From: Pictodentalium vernedei
Lineage: Eukaryota; Mollusca; Scaphopoda; Dentaliida; Dentaliidae
Direction of reading: 5' to 3'
Assembly: GCA_031216915.1 (NCBI GenBank)
Contig: CM062297.1
Span: 184,334,083-184,398,082 of the forward strand
Length of the DNA stretch: 64,000 nt
The translations under genes and the position numbers were made by a program. Below the pieces are notes generated by a model, which worked only from the letters and a program-made list of their open reading frames with translations, did not search any database and was not told the DNA's origin. Within the stretch, counting starts at the first letter, position 1; each line of letters opens with the position of its first letter. This document shows positions 11,600 through 24,600 of the stretch, piece after piece.

Positions 11600-14500
11600 C
11601 CAGGGGTTAGTGCGAGTACCAGGACTTGTTTTCTTTTCACTTTGAAAGGATATTGATCAATTGTTTTAAGAGGAAGTCTTCCTCTGACCTTATTATCATT
11701 CTATATGTGGTCAGTGTACTCGCATTAACTCCGGTTCTGTATCGTATGATTTCGATGACAATATGGGAAGCGTATGTCACGGTATGTTGTTGGGGATTTG
11801 GACACTCCGGTCCTTTCCCCGCAGGGTCACTCTACTTTATCAATTTCTATTTCAGACGATCAAGATTAGGGTGATGTATCTGTGATGTCTTCCAACAGTG
11901 TGCCTCCGTCGTCACAATTAATGAAGGGCTAGCGGAAAAGTGCTCATGTAATACGCCAATTGCCTAAGAGGACCCTAGTAGGTTCGACGGCCTTTGACGT
12001 CCGCTAGCTCGCCCGGTGTAGCGTCCATTCACCGAATGGTTCGGCAGCCGGGTTCGTCCGTTGCGGTCTAGAAGGAATTTTGGGGTGATGCGAGCACTAT
12101 AAAATTAACTTAATGCACACCCAGTGACGGCGGATCGGAGGGAGAACGGAGGAAGCCTTTTAGTCCGGTTCATAGCTCGTTCCGGTCCATCCGGACGGCA
12201 AGCGAGAGAGGCCCCTCTCTCGTTCAACAACATCTGGCCCCAGATGTTGTGGTACAAATGTGTCGTTAGCGGAGCATACGTCCGTCGCTCGGGACGCTCC
12301 GTTGTATAGGCAGTCCGCTGAGACTGCTAAGGCTTCCTCTTCTCGTCAGCGCACACGACCGCACCTTGGCTGCGTGACCGCCGATATATTACCAGCTTCG
12401 CCGATCAAGGATTCTTCGGCGACCAGGTCACACCATCCGGCAGCCAGGGATTCGAGACCGATGGACTCCGGACGTTCGCATAGGAAAAGTATGCGGGAGC
12501 CATCTGATGCGGAGCTGCCCTCGGCGAAGCAGCGATAGACTGCGCCTCCGCAGGTCTCGACGCCGGACTTTCTTGTGCACATAGCACAGCTTATCGCAGC
12601 ATCCCAGCAGCCGACAGAAACGGTGTCGGATCGAGAATTATCCGACAGCGATGGGTCGGTTGCCGGGGACTCGAGGCCTGCAGACTCCGGACGTTCGCAT
12701 AGGAAGTATGCGGGAGTCAACGTACACGGAGCTTCCAGCGGCAATGCATCGTAAGTCCGCTACTGCACAGGCCTCGGGAACGGACGTGCTTTCCTTAATA
12801 GCACAGTTTATCGCAGCATCCCAGCATCAACTGAATCTGTCGCATATATTTTATCCGACGATGCTGGGTCGGGACGCTCCGCGGAAGCGGGTACGGACGT
12901 CCGAAAGTTTCATCCGGTCCGACGGGATACCGAAAGGGATTCGGTGGATTTCAAGCTTTCCCTTTCGGAACAACATATGCTGCGATGCCGGATAAGAAAC
13001 TGATAGCGTCGGTGGACTTAGAAATTTTTGGTTCGGTTCAGGGACATCGTCCCTCAGTTCCGACATAGTCCAATAATGTCACACAAACTTTCGAATTATT
13101 GAACGACGCTATATATATTATTATTTTATGCTTGCTATCCAAGCATTTCTGGTTTCTTGTTCGAAGAGTTATGGAGATGTCTTTCAAAAGTGTGCCTCTG
13201 TCGTCATAGTTAATGAAGAGTTAGCGGCAATAAGTGCTCATGGAATATGTCTATCGCTTACGGAGTGACATTCGCTAGCTCACCCGGTGTAGCGTACATT
13301 CATCGAATGGTTCGGCTGCCGGGTTCGTCCGTTGCGGTCTAGGAAGGAGATTTGGGTGATGCGAGCACTTTAATTACTTTAGTACTCACCCAGTGACGGC
13401 AGATTGAGGACAGATCGGAGGAAGCCAACAACATAGGGGACCGCATGTTGTGGTTCAGATATTTTACATTCGGAGCATATGTCCGTTGCTCGGGACGCTC
13501 CGTTATATTGACAGTCCGAGAGACTGTCTTTAATGCTTCCTCATCCTCACAGCAGGGCACACGACCGCACATTGGCTACGTGACCTCGAGTATCCGATCA
13601 GTTTCGGCATTCAGTGATTCCACAGCGAATAGGTCGCGCCATCCGGTAGCCAAGGGACACGAGGCCTATACACTCCGTTCGCTCGCATATTGGAAGTATG
13701 CACGGGGTAACGATCTCGGAGCTTCCTGCGGCAATGCATCGTAAGACCGCTGCTCCTCAGGCCTCAGTGACGGACGTGCTATCCGAGTTAGCACAGTTGT
13801 TTCGCAGCATCCCAGCAATTGACGGTTTCTCGGTCGAATCAGGAATTATCCGACGGCGCTGGGTCGGTGCGGTCCGCGGTTGCATCAAGCTACGGACGAC
13901 CGAACGCTTTATAGGGTCCGACAGGATGGCGAAAGGGATTCGAAAGATTTCGAGTTTTCCCTTTAGTAGTATCGGAAGATGCCTTTCATATCTTCTGGCA
14001 TTTCTTCCAGTGATTATTTTTCGGACTTCATTGCTGCGATCTTGGATAAGAGACTTATAGCGTCATTGGACTCGGATTTTTCGATCGGTACAGGGACTTT
14101 GTCCCTGACTTACCGACGCAGTCCAATATTGTCATTACAACATGTGTTTTATTTTTCGACGCTATATATTTATATATATATACAAGACGGCTACTAAGCA
14201 TGATAGTTTAGTTTCTTGTCCGCGTGGCTCATTTCTGCCATTTTATCTTTTTTTACATATAGTTTATTTTGGCAGAGCAGGGCATACCGAGAGTTCATAT
14301 GCGTCTAGACGGTGTGATTAAAGACTGCATATATTCTTTTTCACCGTTTATGTCTTTTCCAATTTCAATGTTGGGAACGACATTATGTATATTAGACTTA
14401 ACTTAGACGCTTTATTATACGTAATCCGCCTTACTGAGGCGTTATCATTACGTCTTCAAGAAAAGATTTACGGGATATTATTCTCAATGTAATTTCTTTT

Positions 14501-16560
14501 GAGGGCAGTAGTTTGTTCACGTATAACTCCGCCCTTCAGTGGCTGATTGGAGTTGGTTAGACGTGAGGCAGCCCTAGCTACATCCACGCGTGGATAGTAG
14601 GTTAAGAACTCTCTCAGAGTCGCTTCGTTCTCGGAGGAGCTTCTCTTCGACGGCAACTTTCCGGCAATCCATGAATTGCTTGATTTATACATTCTCTTGT
14701 CTATCTAGTGTTACAAGAGATTCAGACTGGGGCAAACATTCGGTGGTTGACTCAGAGAGTGCCGCCGCAGTTGCCGGACCCGAGTGTGGCTGTTATGACG
14801 GTTGCCAGTCAAACAGATTGGGATATATACTGATCCCTACGGATTCGAAGTGCCAGGGTCTTTGGGTTCCGCAGTCTTTTAGCTATCAGTTAACTTCCGC
14901 GGAATAATGTTTTTTAGGCTTGCTTTATGTCATTGCATGAACATTATTCAGAAACGCATGCCCAAATTCCTGTCCTTTAATTCGACAGTAGTGGCGTATC
15001 TCCGGAACCAGGGAGGCACTCTTTCATTTCCGTTATTCAATTTAATGGAAAGAATCCGTCTGTTGGTTATAGTACACCAAGTTCAGTTTTGGTCCGTCAT
15101 ATTCTGGGTCGTCTGATTGTTTTATCGCACTCCCGTTCTCTTACGGGTCGCTTGTTGCTGTCAGAATGGACTCTCAACAAACAAGTATTCAATCAGATTT
15201 GCTATCTATGGGAGCGCCCAATGATGTTTTATTTATGACACAGCTGGCTAATCAATTGCAGACGTATGTGTTGGCTTGTCCAGATCTCTGAGCTAATACT
15301 GTTAACGCTCTATTGATCTATAGGACAGAATGATAGGATACGCGTATCCTCCGGCGCTGTTGTTTTTAGCAGGTATTGCTAAGATAAACAACCACAATAC
15401 ATTTCTGTTGATAGCATCTCTATCTTCACAGAGATCATGAGTAATTTACTCTCTTGTCTACTGTGGATCTTAACGTGAAATCTTCCTCTATGTGAGGATC
15501 TTTTTTCACTGGGTAAATCGTGTCATCTTTATCACAACCAGCAAGGTCGCAACCTTCATGTATTCCGTTGTGTGGTCCGTATTGCATTGTAAGCACTGTA
15601 CTGGACGAGCTTTGGACGCGATTTCTTACTATAGGAGATCCTCTTCTTCGCTATTCTATGCGACTAAAGTGGAGGCTCTTCCGTCGTGGTGTAGGGATCA
15701 TTATGTTCATATGGTTGATCCCTCCATACTACTCATTGCTATTTTTTAGTATACTTGTTTCACAAGATCTACTGCAGCCTGTTGTTATTTAGGTTATAGG
15801 TTTATGTTACCTCATACCTATGCACTCTACGATAGTTTACAATTGAGTCTTATGTCTCTTTATCTAAGTCAGTTAGTAACTTTTTGATAAATAGACTTAG
15901 AATCTTTAGATTAAATTCCTATACGGATTTTAACTTCAGGTTCTTATTTAGCTAAGTAATCATTTGAGCCTCTGGAAACAGTAGTTTTCAAATTCTGACC
16001 TTTTTGACAGTAATTCTGTTGGTTTCTCTTTTACTGTAGAGTCAGTGAGTTTCATGCACTATCGATGGATGATTTTCACTTTCATAGTTTCGGAATCAAT
16101 ACTTCCGTTACTATTTAGGTTGGATTGTTGCATAAGAGTTAGGCTCCTATTATTCGGAACCTATTATTTTAAGGTCCTTCCGTCTTCATATGGGCATAGG
16201 CCTTTACTCTTTCCGGGTACAGTTTATGTATTTATAAACAGATATCTGTTTATTACAAGGGCGTAAGCTTCTTCTGTCTTTGATGTCTAGTAGAAGGACG
16301 TTACGCTCCATTTTATTGTTAATGGATTCTATTAACTAGCGTACTGCTTATGGTATATCATTGGCTTAGCAGTTATGCTTAAGATTTCGGCTCATGAAGT
16401 AAGAGTTCTTCTACTTCTTGGGCTTACATTAATAGTGTTCTATTATAGATTTTTGAAGGCTGCTCATTGCGCTCAGCCATCCATTCATGAATTTTATCTC
16501 AGAAATATCGAGTCCATTTCTGGAGGCCTCTATTGTTAGGTCTATTATCTACTGCTCAGA
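11600..16560 (+). pseudogene. Degenerate gag, RNase H and recombinase of copy B
   Basis: The gag remnant runs ~11600-14675. The ORF1 ATG is replaced by TTG at 11642. The ~1.1-kb internal duplication has its second unit starting near 13171. The extra 220-bp E-like segment is at 12441-12660. At ~14676 the RT-deletion junction leads into the RNase H remnant (to ~15310), and the recombinase remnant is ~15510-16560. Stops and frameshifts are largely those seen in A, C and D. The longest residual open frames are about 130 codons and antisense, so I treat them as chance. Confidence 0.8.
12441..12660 (+). repeat. Extra E-like gag segment in copy B
   Basis: Nearly identical to E around 40343-40562 but followed by the family's own diverged version of the same segment (12661 on), forming a partial tandem duplication. 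It is absent from A (junction near 1663) and present in C (22498-22715) and D (34345-34562). Confidence 0.8.
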
Positions 16561-17159
16561 ATGTCATTCACTTAACAGTTGCTACTATAGCTAGGTAGGC
16601 TGTCTGTTTCGGCAGTGTCTCCGTTCGGCTGCCCTCTTCGCTCTGGGCTATTTGACCCAGGGCAAGAAAAAGGGGGGGGGGGGGGGAGGGTGTTCCCTTG
16701 GGTCACCTGTTTTTACTATGAAACAAGGGGATACCTCCTCCGGAGTTAGTAATTCTGAGCTGTTATTGGGATGGTTGTTTAGTGAGAAGTTTAAGTTTAT
16801 AAAATTCATTCAAGTCTTAGTTTTTAAAGTATAGCTTTTGAATATTGCATATGTCAACGGACATGATTATGCAATTCTCACACACTTTTAGGAGTGTAAG
16901 AGTCTCTATTCTCTAGACTTACTTTATTATTGGCTTACTTTAAAAATTATTAGTATAAGGATTATTGGATATTAATAGAGTACCTGGATGTATGAAGCTC
17001 AATTTTTGGAAGGTGTTGTATCTTTCTAATTTATCATAAATAAGAAAGATACATGTAAGGCCTATTACTTCTTTTCCCTACAGGGGATGACTCTATTTTA
17101 TTTTATTGAGCGTATTCCATTTTGCTCTATGTCCTTGGCCCTCCAGCCTTTTTACTATT

Positions 17160-17248
17160 CAGCTATGTCTGGGTCATTGGTACAGTATAAAAATGTTAAA
17201 AAATTTATAGTAATTTATATATTTTTTATACTTACCAATGACCCAGAC
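17160..17248. repeat. ICR of copy B
   Basis: Reverse complement of the joined right and left termini. Sequence identical in layout to 6304-6392. Confidence 0.9.
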
Positions 17249-17321
17249 GGGGATGGCCCTCCCAGGAGTTGGGAACTCTTGCCTCCCCGCTGAGTACATA
17301 GCGCTTACCAGGCACTGGTTA

Positions 17322-17550
17322 TTAGAATGATAAATGGCGCCAATTTCGGAACGTCCTTGACACTGCGCATGCGCAGTAGGGGCGAAGTGTGGAGGGCCTC
17401 TCAGGACATGTTTTCTTTAGTTTTAGATGCAAATTTTGGGGATTGGGGGGCAAAATTTGTGTTTGGCCCTATATTTTAAGAGTTAGCACCAGCTATGTCT
17501 GGGTCATTGGTAAGTATAAAAAATATATAAATTACTATAAATTTTTTAAC
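17322..17550. repeat. Right inverted terminal repeat of copy B
   Basis: Mirrors 10551-10753, with an additional ~28 bp (AAATATATAAATTACTATAA and TTTTTTAAC) absent from the left end. Confidence 0.92.
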
Positions 17551-18130
17551 TTTCGTATCAATTTTCTACTATAGCTAATCAATTTCAAATAAAAAATCTT
17601 GTAAATAATAGGAAATGCTAATCCAAATTTATCCAAGTTAGAAAAATGCTATTCAATTTTAAAAAATTAAATCGAACCCTGAGTGTTGTATCTTTGCAAA
17701 AAAATACTCATTTTACAAATCGTCCTTGAAAAATAATTTAGCACTCTACCTGTTAATGTCACATTATTTAGTCTGCAAGGATTTTCCTTGTTACAGTGTA
17801 TGGGAGAGTGCATGTTGGTACTTTCCCATAAATTTCAACAAAGCAAAGACATGTGAACAAATTTTGATGACCAAATATAATTTATCACCTTTACAACCAT
17901 TGTTTGGATTTTGTTATGCTTGGGTGAGCGTGCAAATAAAGCCTATTTATTTATTTTTTTAAAATGATTGCTATGGGAATGGGTGAAGGGGAAGATAATC
18001 ATATTGTGACATGAAGGAAATGCATAAATGTATGTATTCAAGAGTTTGAACAACTTTTTCAGTGTTAATGTGATGAAAATTCAGTAAATAAATGTTGTGT
18101 TATCATAAGTAGTTTTATTTATTTTATTTT

Positions 18131-18260
18131 TTTGGTGTGTGTGTGTGTGTGGGGCTATCCCCAGGTGTGGGGGGGGGTATCCTAGGATAACTTCCCCAGG
18201 GGGGATATCCTAGGACATCTCTTCTCCCCAGGAGGGGGGGGGGGGTGGGGGGGGGAGGGA
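18131..18260. repeat. G-rich low-complexity tract
   Basis: A (GT)n stretch followed by several G runs and repeats of a TATCCTAGGA motif with CCCCAGG. Likely simple-sequence expansion with quadruplex-forming potential on the + strand. Confidence 0.7.
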
Positions 18261-18280
18261 AAGACATCCTGGCACACCGA

Positions 18281-18392
18281 CGCTTCATTAACCAAAATTA
18301 TGCTGGTGATGATTTTTATTACTTGGTAAAGGCATGTGTGGACATCACTTCCCATGCGTGGATTAAGACCAGTCTACAGCAACTGTACTGTA
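18281..18392. repeat. Dispersed repeat, copy 2
   Basis: Diverged relative of 8158-8270, in the same orientation. Confidence 0.6.
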
Positions 18393-18549
18393 GAGTAGAA
18401 GCATTTTGATTAATTTTTTTGTTGGACATATTCTGTTTGTAGCAACAATTCCTCACCCCCCCCCCCCCCAAGATGGCGACCAGAGAGACAATTTTTCTTG
18501 TGTGACCATTGAGTGTACCATCATGTATATTTTACCTCATATATTTCAG

Positions 18550-20486
18550 AGAGGAACTTGGTGGTGCAAGATGGCAGCATGGAGGAGTAGGAAAACTCTT
18601 GAGTTACAAGTCCAGTAAAGATTTGAAAGATCCTTATGAGGAGTTTGCCAGAAAAGATGTTCCAAGGACAACTGTTAAGCCAAATAATATGACCAGCAGG
18701 AAATCTAGTAGATTGAAAACTGAAACGACTACGAGGAAAAAATATCGTGCTAACAATGAATCTAAAGACAAGGATGATAAAAAAATAATCAATAAATGTG
18801 TTTCAAGTGGAACTAACTGCAAGAACTCAGAAAAATGTCGCAATGTTAGTTCAGAATTTCCTGAAAATGATGAAAAATTAAACAGCGAATATTCCAAGTC
18901 AAGTTTATCATCCAACAGTGAATCATTACATGTGGAACCTATCCATCTTGAGTCAGACATTTTATTTTCAAATGATCGCATACAGGAAGACAAGGCTGCC
19001 ATAAAAGAACTCAAAAATCAAATTCTCCATCGAGTGGGTGCTAATATAATAAAACGAAAGGGTTGGGAACAAAAAGCTAAGAATCTGCAGAAGTTTGAGA
19101 GTGGTTTACCTTCTAGCAATGAACAGGGTTCTTCAGACAGGGATATTCTGTTTCTAGATCTGGACAATAATGATTGTGAACAAGACATACCTCCTACTGA
19201 TATATCTAGTCATACACTGTCTAATAGGTCTTTTGTGAAGATTAGCTGTGATAGGAATATACCTCAAAATGTGTCAAATAGGAGTGACGAAGGAGTGTCA
19301 GTATTGCAGCCTGACAGGATTTTTACAACTACTGAATATTCTGTTGAAGGACTACCTAATTCACATTTTGAGAGTATTTGTGAAAGGAATGACACTGAGG
19401 TAAATCCAAATATTTGTCCTTCAGATAATTGTGATGGTAGCTATTGTGACAAGAAGCTACAGAGGCTTGATGAAGATAATCTTTTCCCTGAAATGGATTG
19501 CTTGGATAGAATAGAGGATTTTGAGAAATCATCTGTTGATGATCAACTTCCACTTGAAGTTGATAAAAATGAATCCAATTCTATTCATAATGTGGACATA
19601 CACATGAAGACAGATGAATGTGTGCTGGGGGGCAACACATTATCAAATCAGTGTGAAGTTGATGAATTAAAAGATGAAGATTCTGGCAATGCACTATTTG
19701 ATAGCAGTCGTTGGAATAATCAAAAAGAAGTACAAAATACTATACCCCTTGAGATGCTTGGCATTCATTCATCAGTATGTTGGGATGCTGTAGATGAACA
19801 TTTGTCAAATCAGAAGGAGAATTCAGAATCTGATAGAAAGGATATTTATTGGGAGAAAGAGAAAGCATCTGATATTGCTGTAGAATCCTGGCTTTATAGC
19901 TTAGATCTCAAAGATACTGCAATGTACATTACACTTTTTAAGGAACATTATATTGACATGCACAACCTGTTGTTGGTATCAGAAAAACAATTAAAAGACA
20001 TGGGTGTAACATCCTGCAGTGCTCTAAATAAAATTATGAAAGGAATAAAAGAATTGAAATGTAAGAAAGATGAATTTTCTGTGAATCAAGAAATGAATTT
20101 TGACTTTTCAAAACCTAATATTAAATTGGGTTGGGTTGCAGATGAGCAGAGTATTGCCAGTAGCTCTTCAAAACCTCAGAGTAAGACATTGAAAAAAAAA
20201 TTCTCATTTGAACTTTCCAAGAAGAATTATTCAAATAATAAAGATGATGAAACAATATGTAAAACTAAACGGAATTCAAAAGGGAAAGATTCCTCTTTAA
20301 TTGTTCCCAAAACAAGGACTATCAGTTCTTCTCTAAGAACAAGAAGTCCCGACAGAAAGACATCCTCTAAACTTTCTGGAAAAGGATGTAATGAAAGTAA
20401 AACAAAGGAATTTCCAAAATGTAAAAAGAATGCTTCCGAATCAGGAAAAAAAGTCAAAGAAGATTTTATATTGAAGGCCACAAAAG
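18550..20486 (+). CDS. Large host exon of a SAM-domain protein
   Basis: One exon of 1,937 nt, open throughout. The acceptor is a pyrimidine-rich tract ending ATATTTCAG (AG 18548-18549). The donor is AAAAG|GTAAGC (GT at 20487), so the in-frame stop at 20504-20506 is probably intronic. It enters in phase 2 and leaves in phase 1. The start of the exon encodes EELGGARWQHGGVGKLLSYK. The middle is acidic, Ser/Asn-rich and predicted disordered. A SAM domain lies at about 19880-20066 (WLYSLDLKDTAMYITLF, then LLLVSEKQLKDMGV), an oligomerisation or protein-binding fold. The C-terminal part is Lys/Ser-rich and basic. I do not recognise the orthologue. Nuclear or cytoskeletal scaffolding is only a guess. 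Upstream and downstream exons are needed for a complete protein. Confidence 0.85.
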
Positions 20487-20602
20487 GTAAGCAGGCTTTT
20501 CAGTGAGTAAACTGAAGGTCAGTGACCCGTCAATCAATATTTAACCCTTTACCTAACATGAAAAGCAGACGACACTTGCAAACAAAATTCATGAATAAGT
20601 AA
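20487..20602. other. Start of the intron after the SAM exon
   Basis: Only 116 bp separate the donor site from the left end of copy C. No other feature is visible. Confidence 0.6.
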
Positions 20603-20805
20603 ATTTTTATACTGTACCAATGACCCAGACATAGCTGGTGCTAACTCTTAAAATATAGGGCCAAACACAAATTTTGCCCCCCAATCCCCAAAATTTGCAT
20701 CTAAAACTAAAGAAAACATGTCCTGAAAGGCCCTCCACACTTCGCCCCTACTGCGCATGCGCAGTGTCAAGGACGTTCCGAAATTGGCGCCATTAATCAT
20801 TCTAA
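20603..20805. repeat. Left inverted terminal repeat of copy C
   Basis: Pairs with 27367-27595. The private variant CCATTAATCATTC is mirrored by GAATGATTAATGG on the right. Confidence 0.92.
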
Positions 20806-21654
20806 GTTTGGCCCTTCATCAGTTAACATCTGACTGATCTTTGTGCTTTTAAATCTCAGTTTAAATGATGCCAGACACATAAATATTAGTGAAATGGTGA
20901 TTCTAAGGAGGATAGAAAAGGAGGAGAGGAAAAGAATGTGTGACAGAATATTATCAGGGCTGTAACTTAAAATTTTTTAATGAAATTATGTTAAGTTACC
21001 TATTTTCAAGGCAGCAGCCATTTTGTTGTCATTCTGATTATTTAGTTACACTGTTTTTTCAAGTGTTTTTCCTCTCTCCCTGTCCTTTAAGTTCCCCCTT
21101 GCTATTCTCCCATGCTTTTGGCATAGTTTCTGTAATTATTATTACTAAAATTTCTTGGGAGTTTTAGCTGAATAACAGAATGAATTCTGTTCTTTCCCCA
21201 TGTTTACGTCTTCACCTACGGGTGGTTAGGCGTTGTGTTCTGCATCTACCATCTGATGTTCTGCAGTTTCTTCCCTGGAAGTCTCTGTTTTGCATCAGAT
21301 GGTGTATTTTTGGTAACTGATTTCGGGCCTGGGTGCCTGGAGTCTTATTTTAGTGTTTTTACACTCATTGTTTACATTTACAACAGCCCTCTGTGTGAGG
21401 GGGGGATTTCTAAATAATAATATCTTTATGTTATTTTAATCATAAATAGATACATTATTATTGTTCGTAAGTGTTGAATAAATTGTTTAAAATATTTTTA
21501 AAATTTTTGTCCACACTTAGGCTTGGGATCCATTGGGGCTCAACGTTACTTTTCAGAAACTTGGGCTGTTCTGAAAAAATATTTTTTTCAAAATATTTTG
21601 ATTTCAATTATTTTTTCTATATTAATGGATCATATTATTATTATGTATTTTGAT

Positions 21655-24600
21655 TGCCAGGGGTTAGTGCGAGTACCAGGACTTGTTTTCTTTTCACATT
21701 GAAAGGATTTTGATCAATTGTTTTAAGAGGAAGTCTTCCTCTGACCTTATTATCATTCTATATGTGGTCAGTGTACTCGCATTAACTCCTGTTCTGTATC
21801 GTATGATTTCGATGACAATATGGGAAGCGTATGTCACGGTATGTTGTTGGGGATTTGGACACTCCGGTCCTTTCCCCGCAGGGTCACTCTACTTTATCAA
21901 TTTCTATTTCAGACGATCAAGATTAGGGTGATGTATCTGTGATGTCTTCCAACAGTGTGCCTCCGTCGTCACAATTATTGAAGGGCTAGCGGAAAAGTGC
22001 TCATGTAATACGCCAATTGCCTAAGAGGACCCTAGTAGGTTCGACGGCCTTTGACGTCCGCTAGCTCGCCCGGTGTAGCGTCCATTCACCGAATGGTTCG
22101 GCAGCCGGGTTCGTCCGTTGCGGTCTAGAAGGAATTTTGGGGTGATGCGAGCACTATAAAATTAACTTAATGCACACCCAGTGACGGCGGATCGGAGGGA
22201 GAACGGAGGAAGCCTTTTAGTCCGGTTCATAGCTCGTTCCGGTCCATCCGGACGGCAAGCGAGAGAGGCCCCTCTCTCGTTCAACAACATCTGGCCCCAG
22301 ATGTTGTGGTACAAATGTGTCGTTAGCGGAGCATACGTCCGTCGCTCGGGACGCTCCGTTGTATAGGCAGTCCGCTGAGACTGCTAAGGCTTCCTCTTCT
22401 CGTCAGCGCACACGACCGCACCTTGGCTGCGTGACCGCCGATATATTACCAGCTTCGCCGATCAAGGATTCTTCGGCGACCAGGTCACACCATCCGACAG
22501 CCAGGGATTCGAGACCGATGGACTCCGGACGTTCGCATAGGAAGTATGCGGGAGCCATCTGATGCGGAGCTACCCTCGGCGAAGCAGCGATAGTCTGCGC
22601 CTCCGCAGGTCTCGACGCCGGACATTCTTGTGCACATAGCACAGCTTATCGCAGCATCCCAGCAGCCGACAGAAACGGTGTCGGATCGAGAATTATCCGA
22701 CAGCGCTGGGTCGGTAGCCGGGGACTCGAGGCCTGCAGACTCCGGACGTTCGCATAGGAAGTGTGCGGGAGTCAACGTACACGGAGCTTCCAGCGGCAAT
22801 GCATCGTAAGTCCGCTACTGCACAGGCCTCGGGAACGGACGTGCTTTCCTTAATAGCACAGTTTATCGCAGCATCCCAGCATCAACTGAATCTGTCGCAT
22901 ATATTTTATCCGACGATGCTGGGTCGGGACGCTCCGCGGAAGCGGGTACGGACGTCCGAAAATTTTCATCCGGTCCGACGGGATACCGAAAGGGATTCGG
23001 TGGATTTCAAGCTTTCCCTTTCGGAACAACATATGCTGCGATGCCGGATAAGAAACTGATAGCGTCGGTGGACTTAGAAATTTTTGGTTCGGTTCAGGGA
23101 CATCGTCCCTCAGTTCCGACATAGTCCAATAATGTCACGCAAACTATCGAATTATTGAACGACGCTATATATATATTATTTTATGCTTGCTATCCAAGCA
23201 TTTCTGGTTTCTTGTTCGAAGAGTTATGGAGATGTCTTTCAAAAGTGTGCCTCTGTCATCATAGTTAATGAAGAGTTAGCGGCAATATGTGCTCATGGAA
23301 TATGTCTATCGCTTACGGAGTGACATTCGCTAGCTCACCCGGTGTAGCGTACATTCATCGAATGGTTCGGCTGCCGGGTTCGTCCGTTGCGGTCTAGGAA
23401 GGAGATTTGGGTGATGCGAGCACTTTAATTACTTTAGTACTCACCCAGTGACGGCAGATTGAGGACAGATCGGAGGAAGCCAACAACATAGGGGACCGCA
23501 TGTTGTGGTTCAGATATTTTACATTCGGAGCATATGTCCGTTGCTCGGGACGCTCCGTTATATTGACAGTCCGAGAGACTGTCTTTAATGCTTCCTCATC
23601 CTCACAGCAGGGCACACGACCGCACATTGGCTACGTGACCTAGAGTATCCGATCAGTTTCGGCATTCAGTGATTCCACAGCGAATAGGTCGCGCCATCCG
23701 GTAGCCAAGGGACACGAGGCCTATACACTCCGTTCGCTCGCATATTGGAAGTATGCACGGGGTAACGATCTCGGAGCTTCCTGCGGCAATGCATCGTAAG
23801 ACCGCTGCTCCTCAGGCCTCAGTGACGGACGTGCTATCCGAGTTAGCACAGTTGTTTCGCAGCATCCCAGCAATTGATGGTTTCTCGGTCGAATCAGGAA
23901 TTATCCGACGGCGCTGGGTCGGTGCGGTCCGCGGTTGCATCAAGCTACGGACGACCGAACGCTTTATAGGGTCCGACAGGATGGCGAAAGGGATTCGAAA
24001 GATTTCGAGTTTTCCCTTTAGTAGTATCGGAAGATGCCTTTCTTATCTTCTGGCATTTCTTCCAGTGATTATTTTTCGGACTTCATTGCTGCGATCTTGG
24101 ATAAGAGACTTATAGCGTCATTGGACTCGGATTTTTCGATCGGTACAGGGGCTTTGTCCCTGACTTACCGACGCAGTCCAATATTGTCATTACAACATGT
24201 GTTTTATTTTTCGACGCTATATATTTATATATATATACAAGCCTGCTACTAAGCATGATAGTTTAGTTTCTTGTCCGCGTGGCTCATTTCTGCCATTTTA
24301 TATTTTTTACATATAGTTTATTTTGGCAGAGCAGGGCATACCGAGAGTTCATATGCGTCTAGACGGTGATTAAAGACTGCATATATTCTTTTTCGCCGTT
24401 TATGTCTTTTCCAATTTCAATGTTGGGAACGACATTATGTATAGTAGACTTAACTTAGACGCTTTATTATACGTAATCCGCCTTACTGAGGCGTTATCAT
24501 TACGTCTTCAATAAAAGATTTACGGGATATTATTCTCAATGTAATTTCTTTTGAGGGCAGTAGTTTCTTCACGTATAACTCCGCCCTTCAGTGGCTGATT

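Larger units (their letters stand above)
10551..17550 (+). mobile_element. DIRS-type element copy B (non-autonomous, complete ends)
   Basis: A 7.0-kb element running from ATTTTTATACTG (10551) to TTTTTTAAC (17550). It has both inverted repeats, the ICR, leader, duplicated degenerate gag, RT deletion, degenerate RNase H and recombinase, and a 15-base poly-G run (16672-16686). It is nearly identical to C and D. Its two terminal repeats share private variants such as CTCTCAGG/CCTGAGAG. The flanks GCAAT and TTTCGTATC show no target duplication. It probably sits in the intron between the host exons at 7720 and 18550. Confidence 0.93.
17551..18549. other. Putative intron between copy B and the SAM exon
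   Basis: AT-rich sequence with no gene. It holds a G-rich low-complexity stretch (18131-18260), the second dispersed-repeat copy (18281-18392), a poly-C run (~18457-18470), and the polypyrimidine tract and acceptor (ATATTTCAG, ending 18549) of the following exon. Confidence 0.55.

Noticed and set aside
12346-12744. 132-codon minus-strand open frame in copy B (with similar ones in C and D)
   Set aside because: It is antisense to gag remnants, interrupted in sister copies and has no domain. It is a compositional shadow of the CG-rich gag sequence.
13698-14060. 120-codon plus-strand frame repeated in B, C and D
   Set aside because: It lies out of the gag frame within the second duplication unit. 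Its recurrence only reflects the similarity of the copies.
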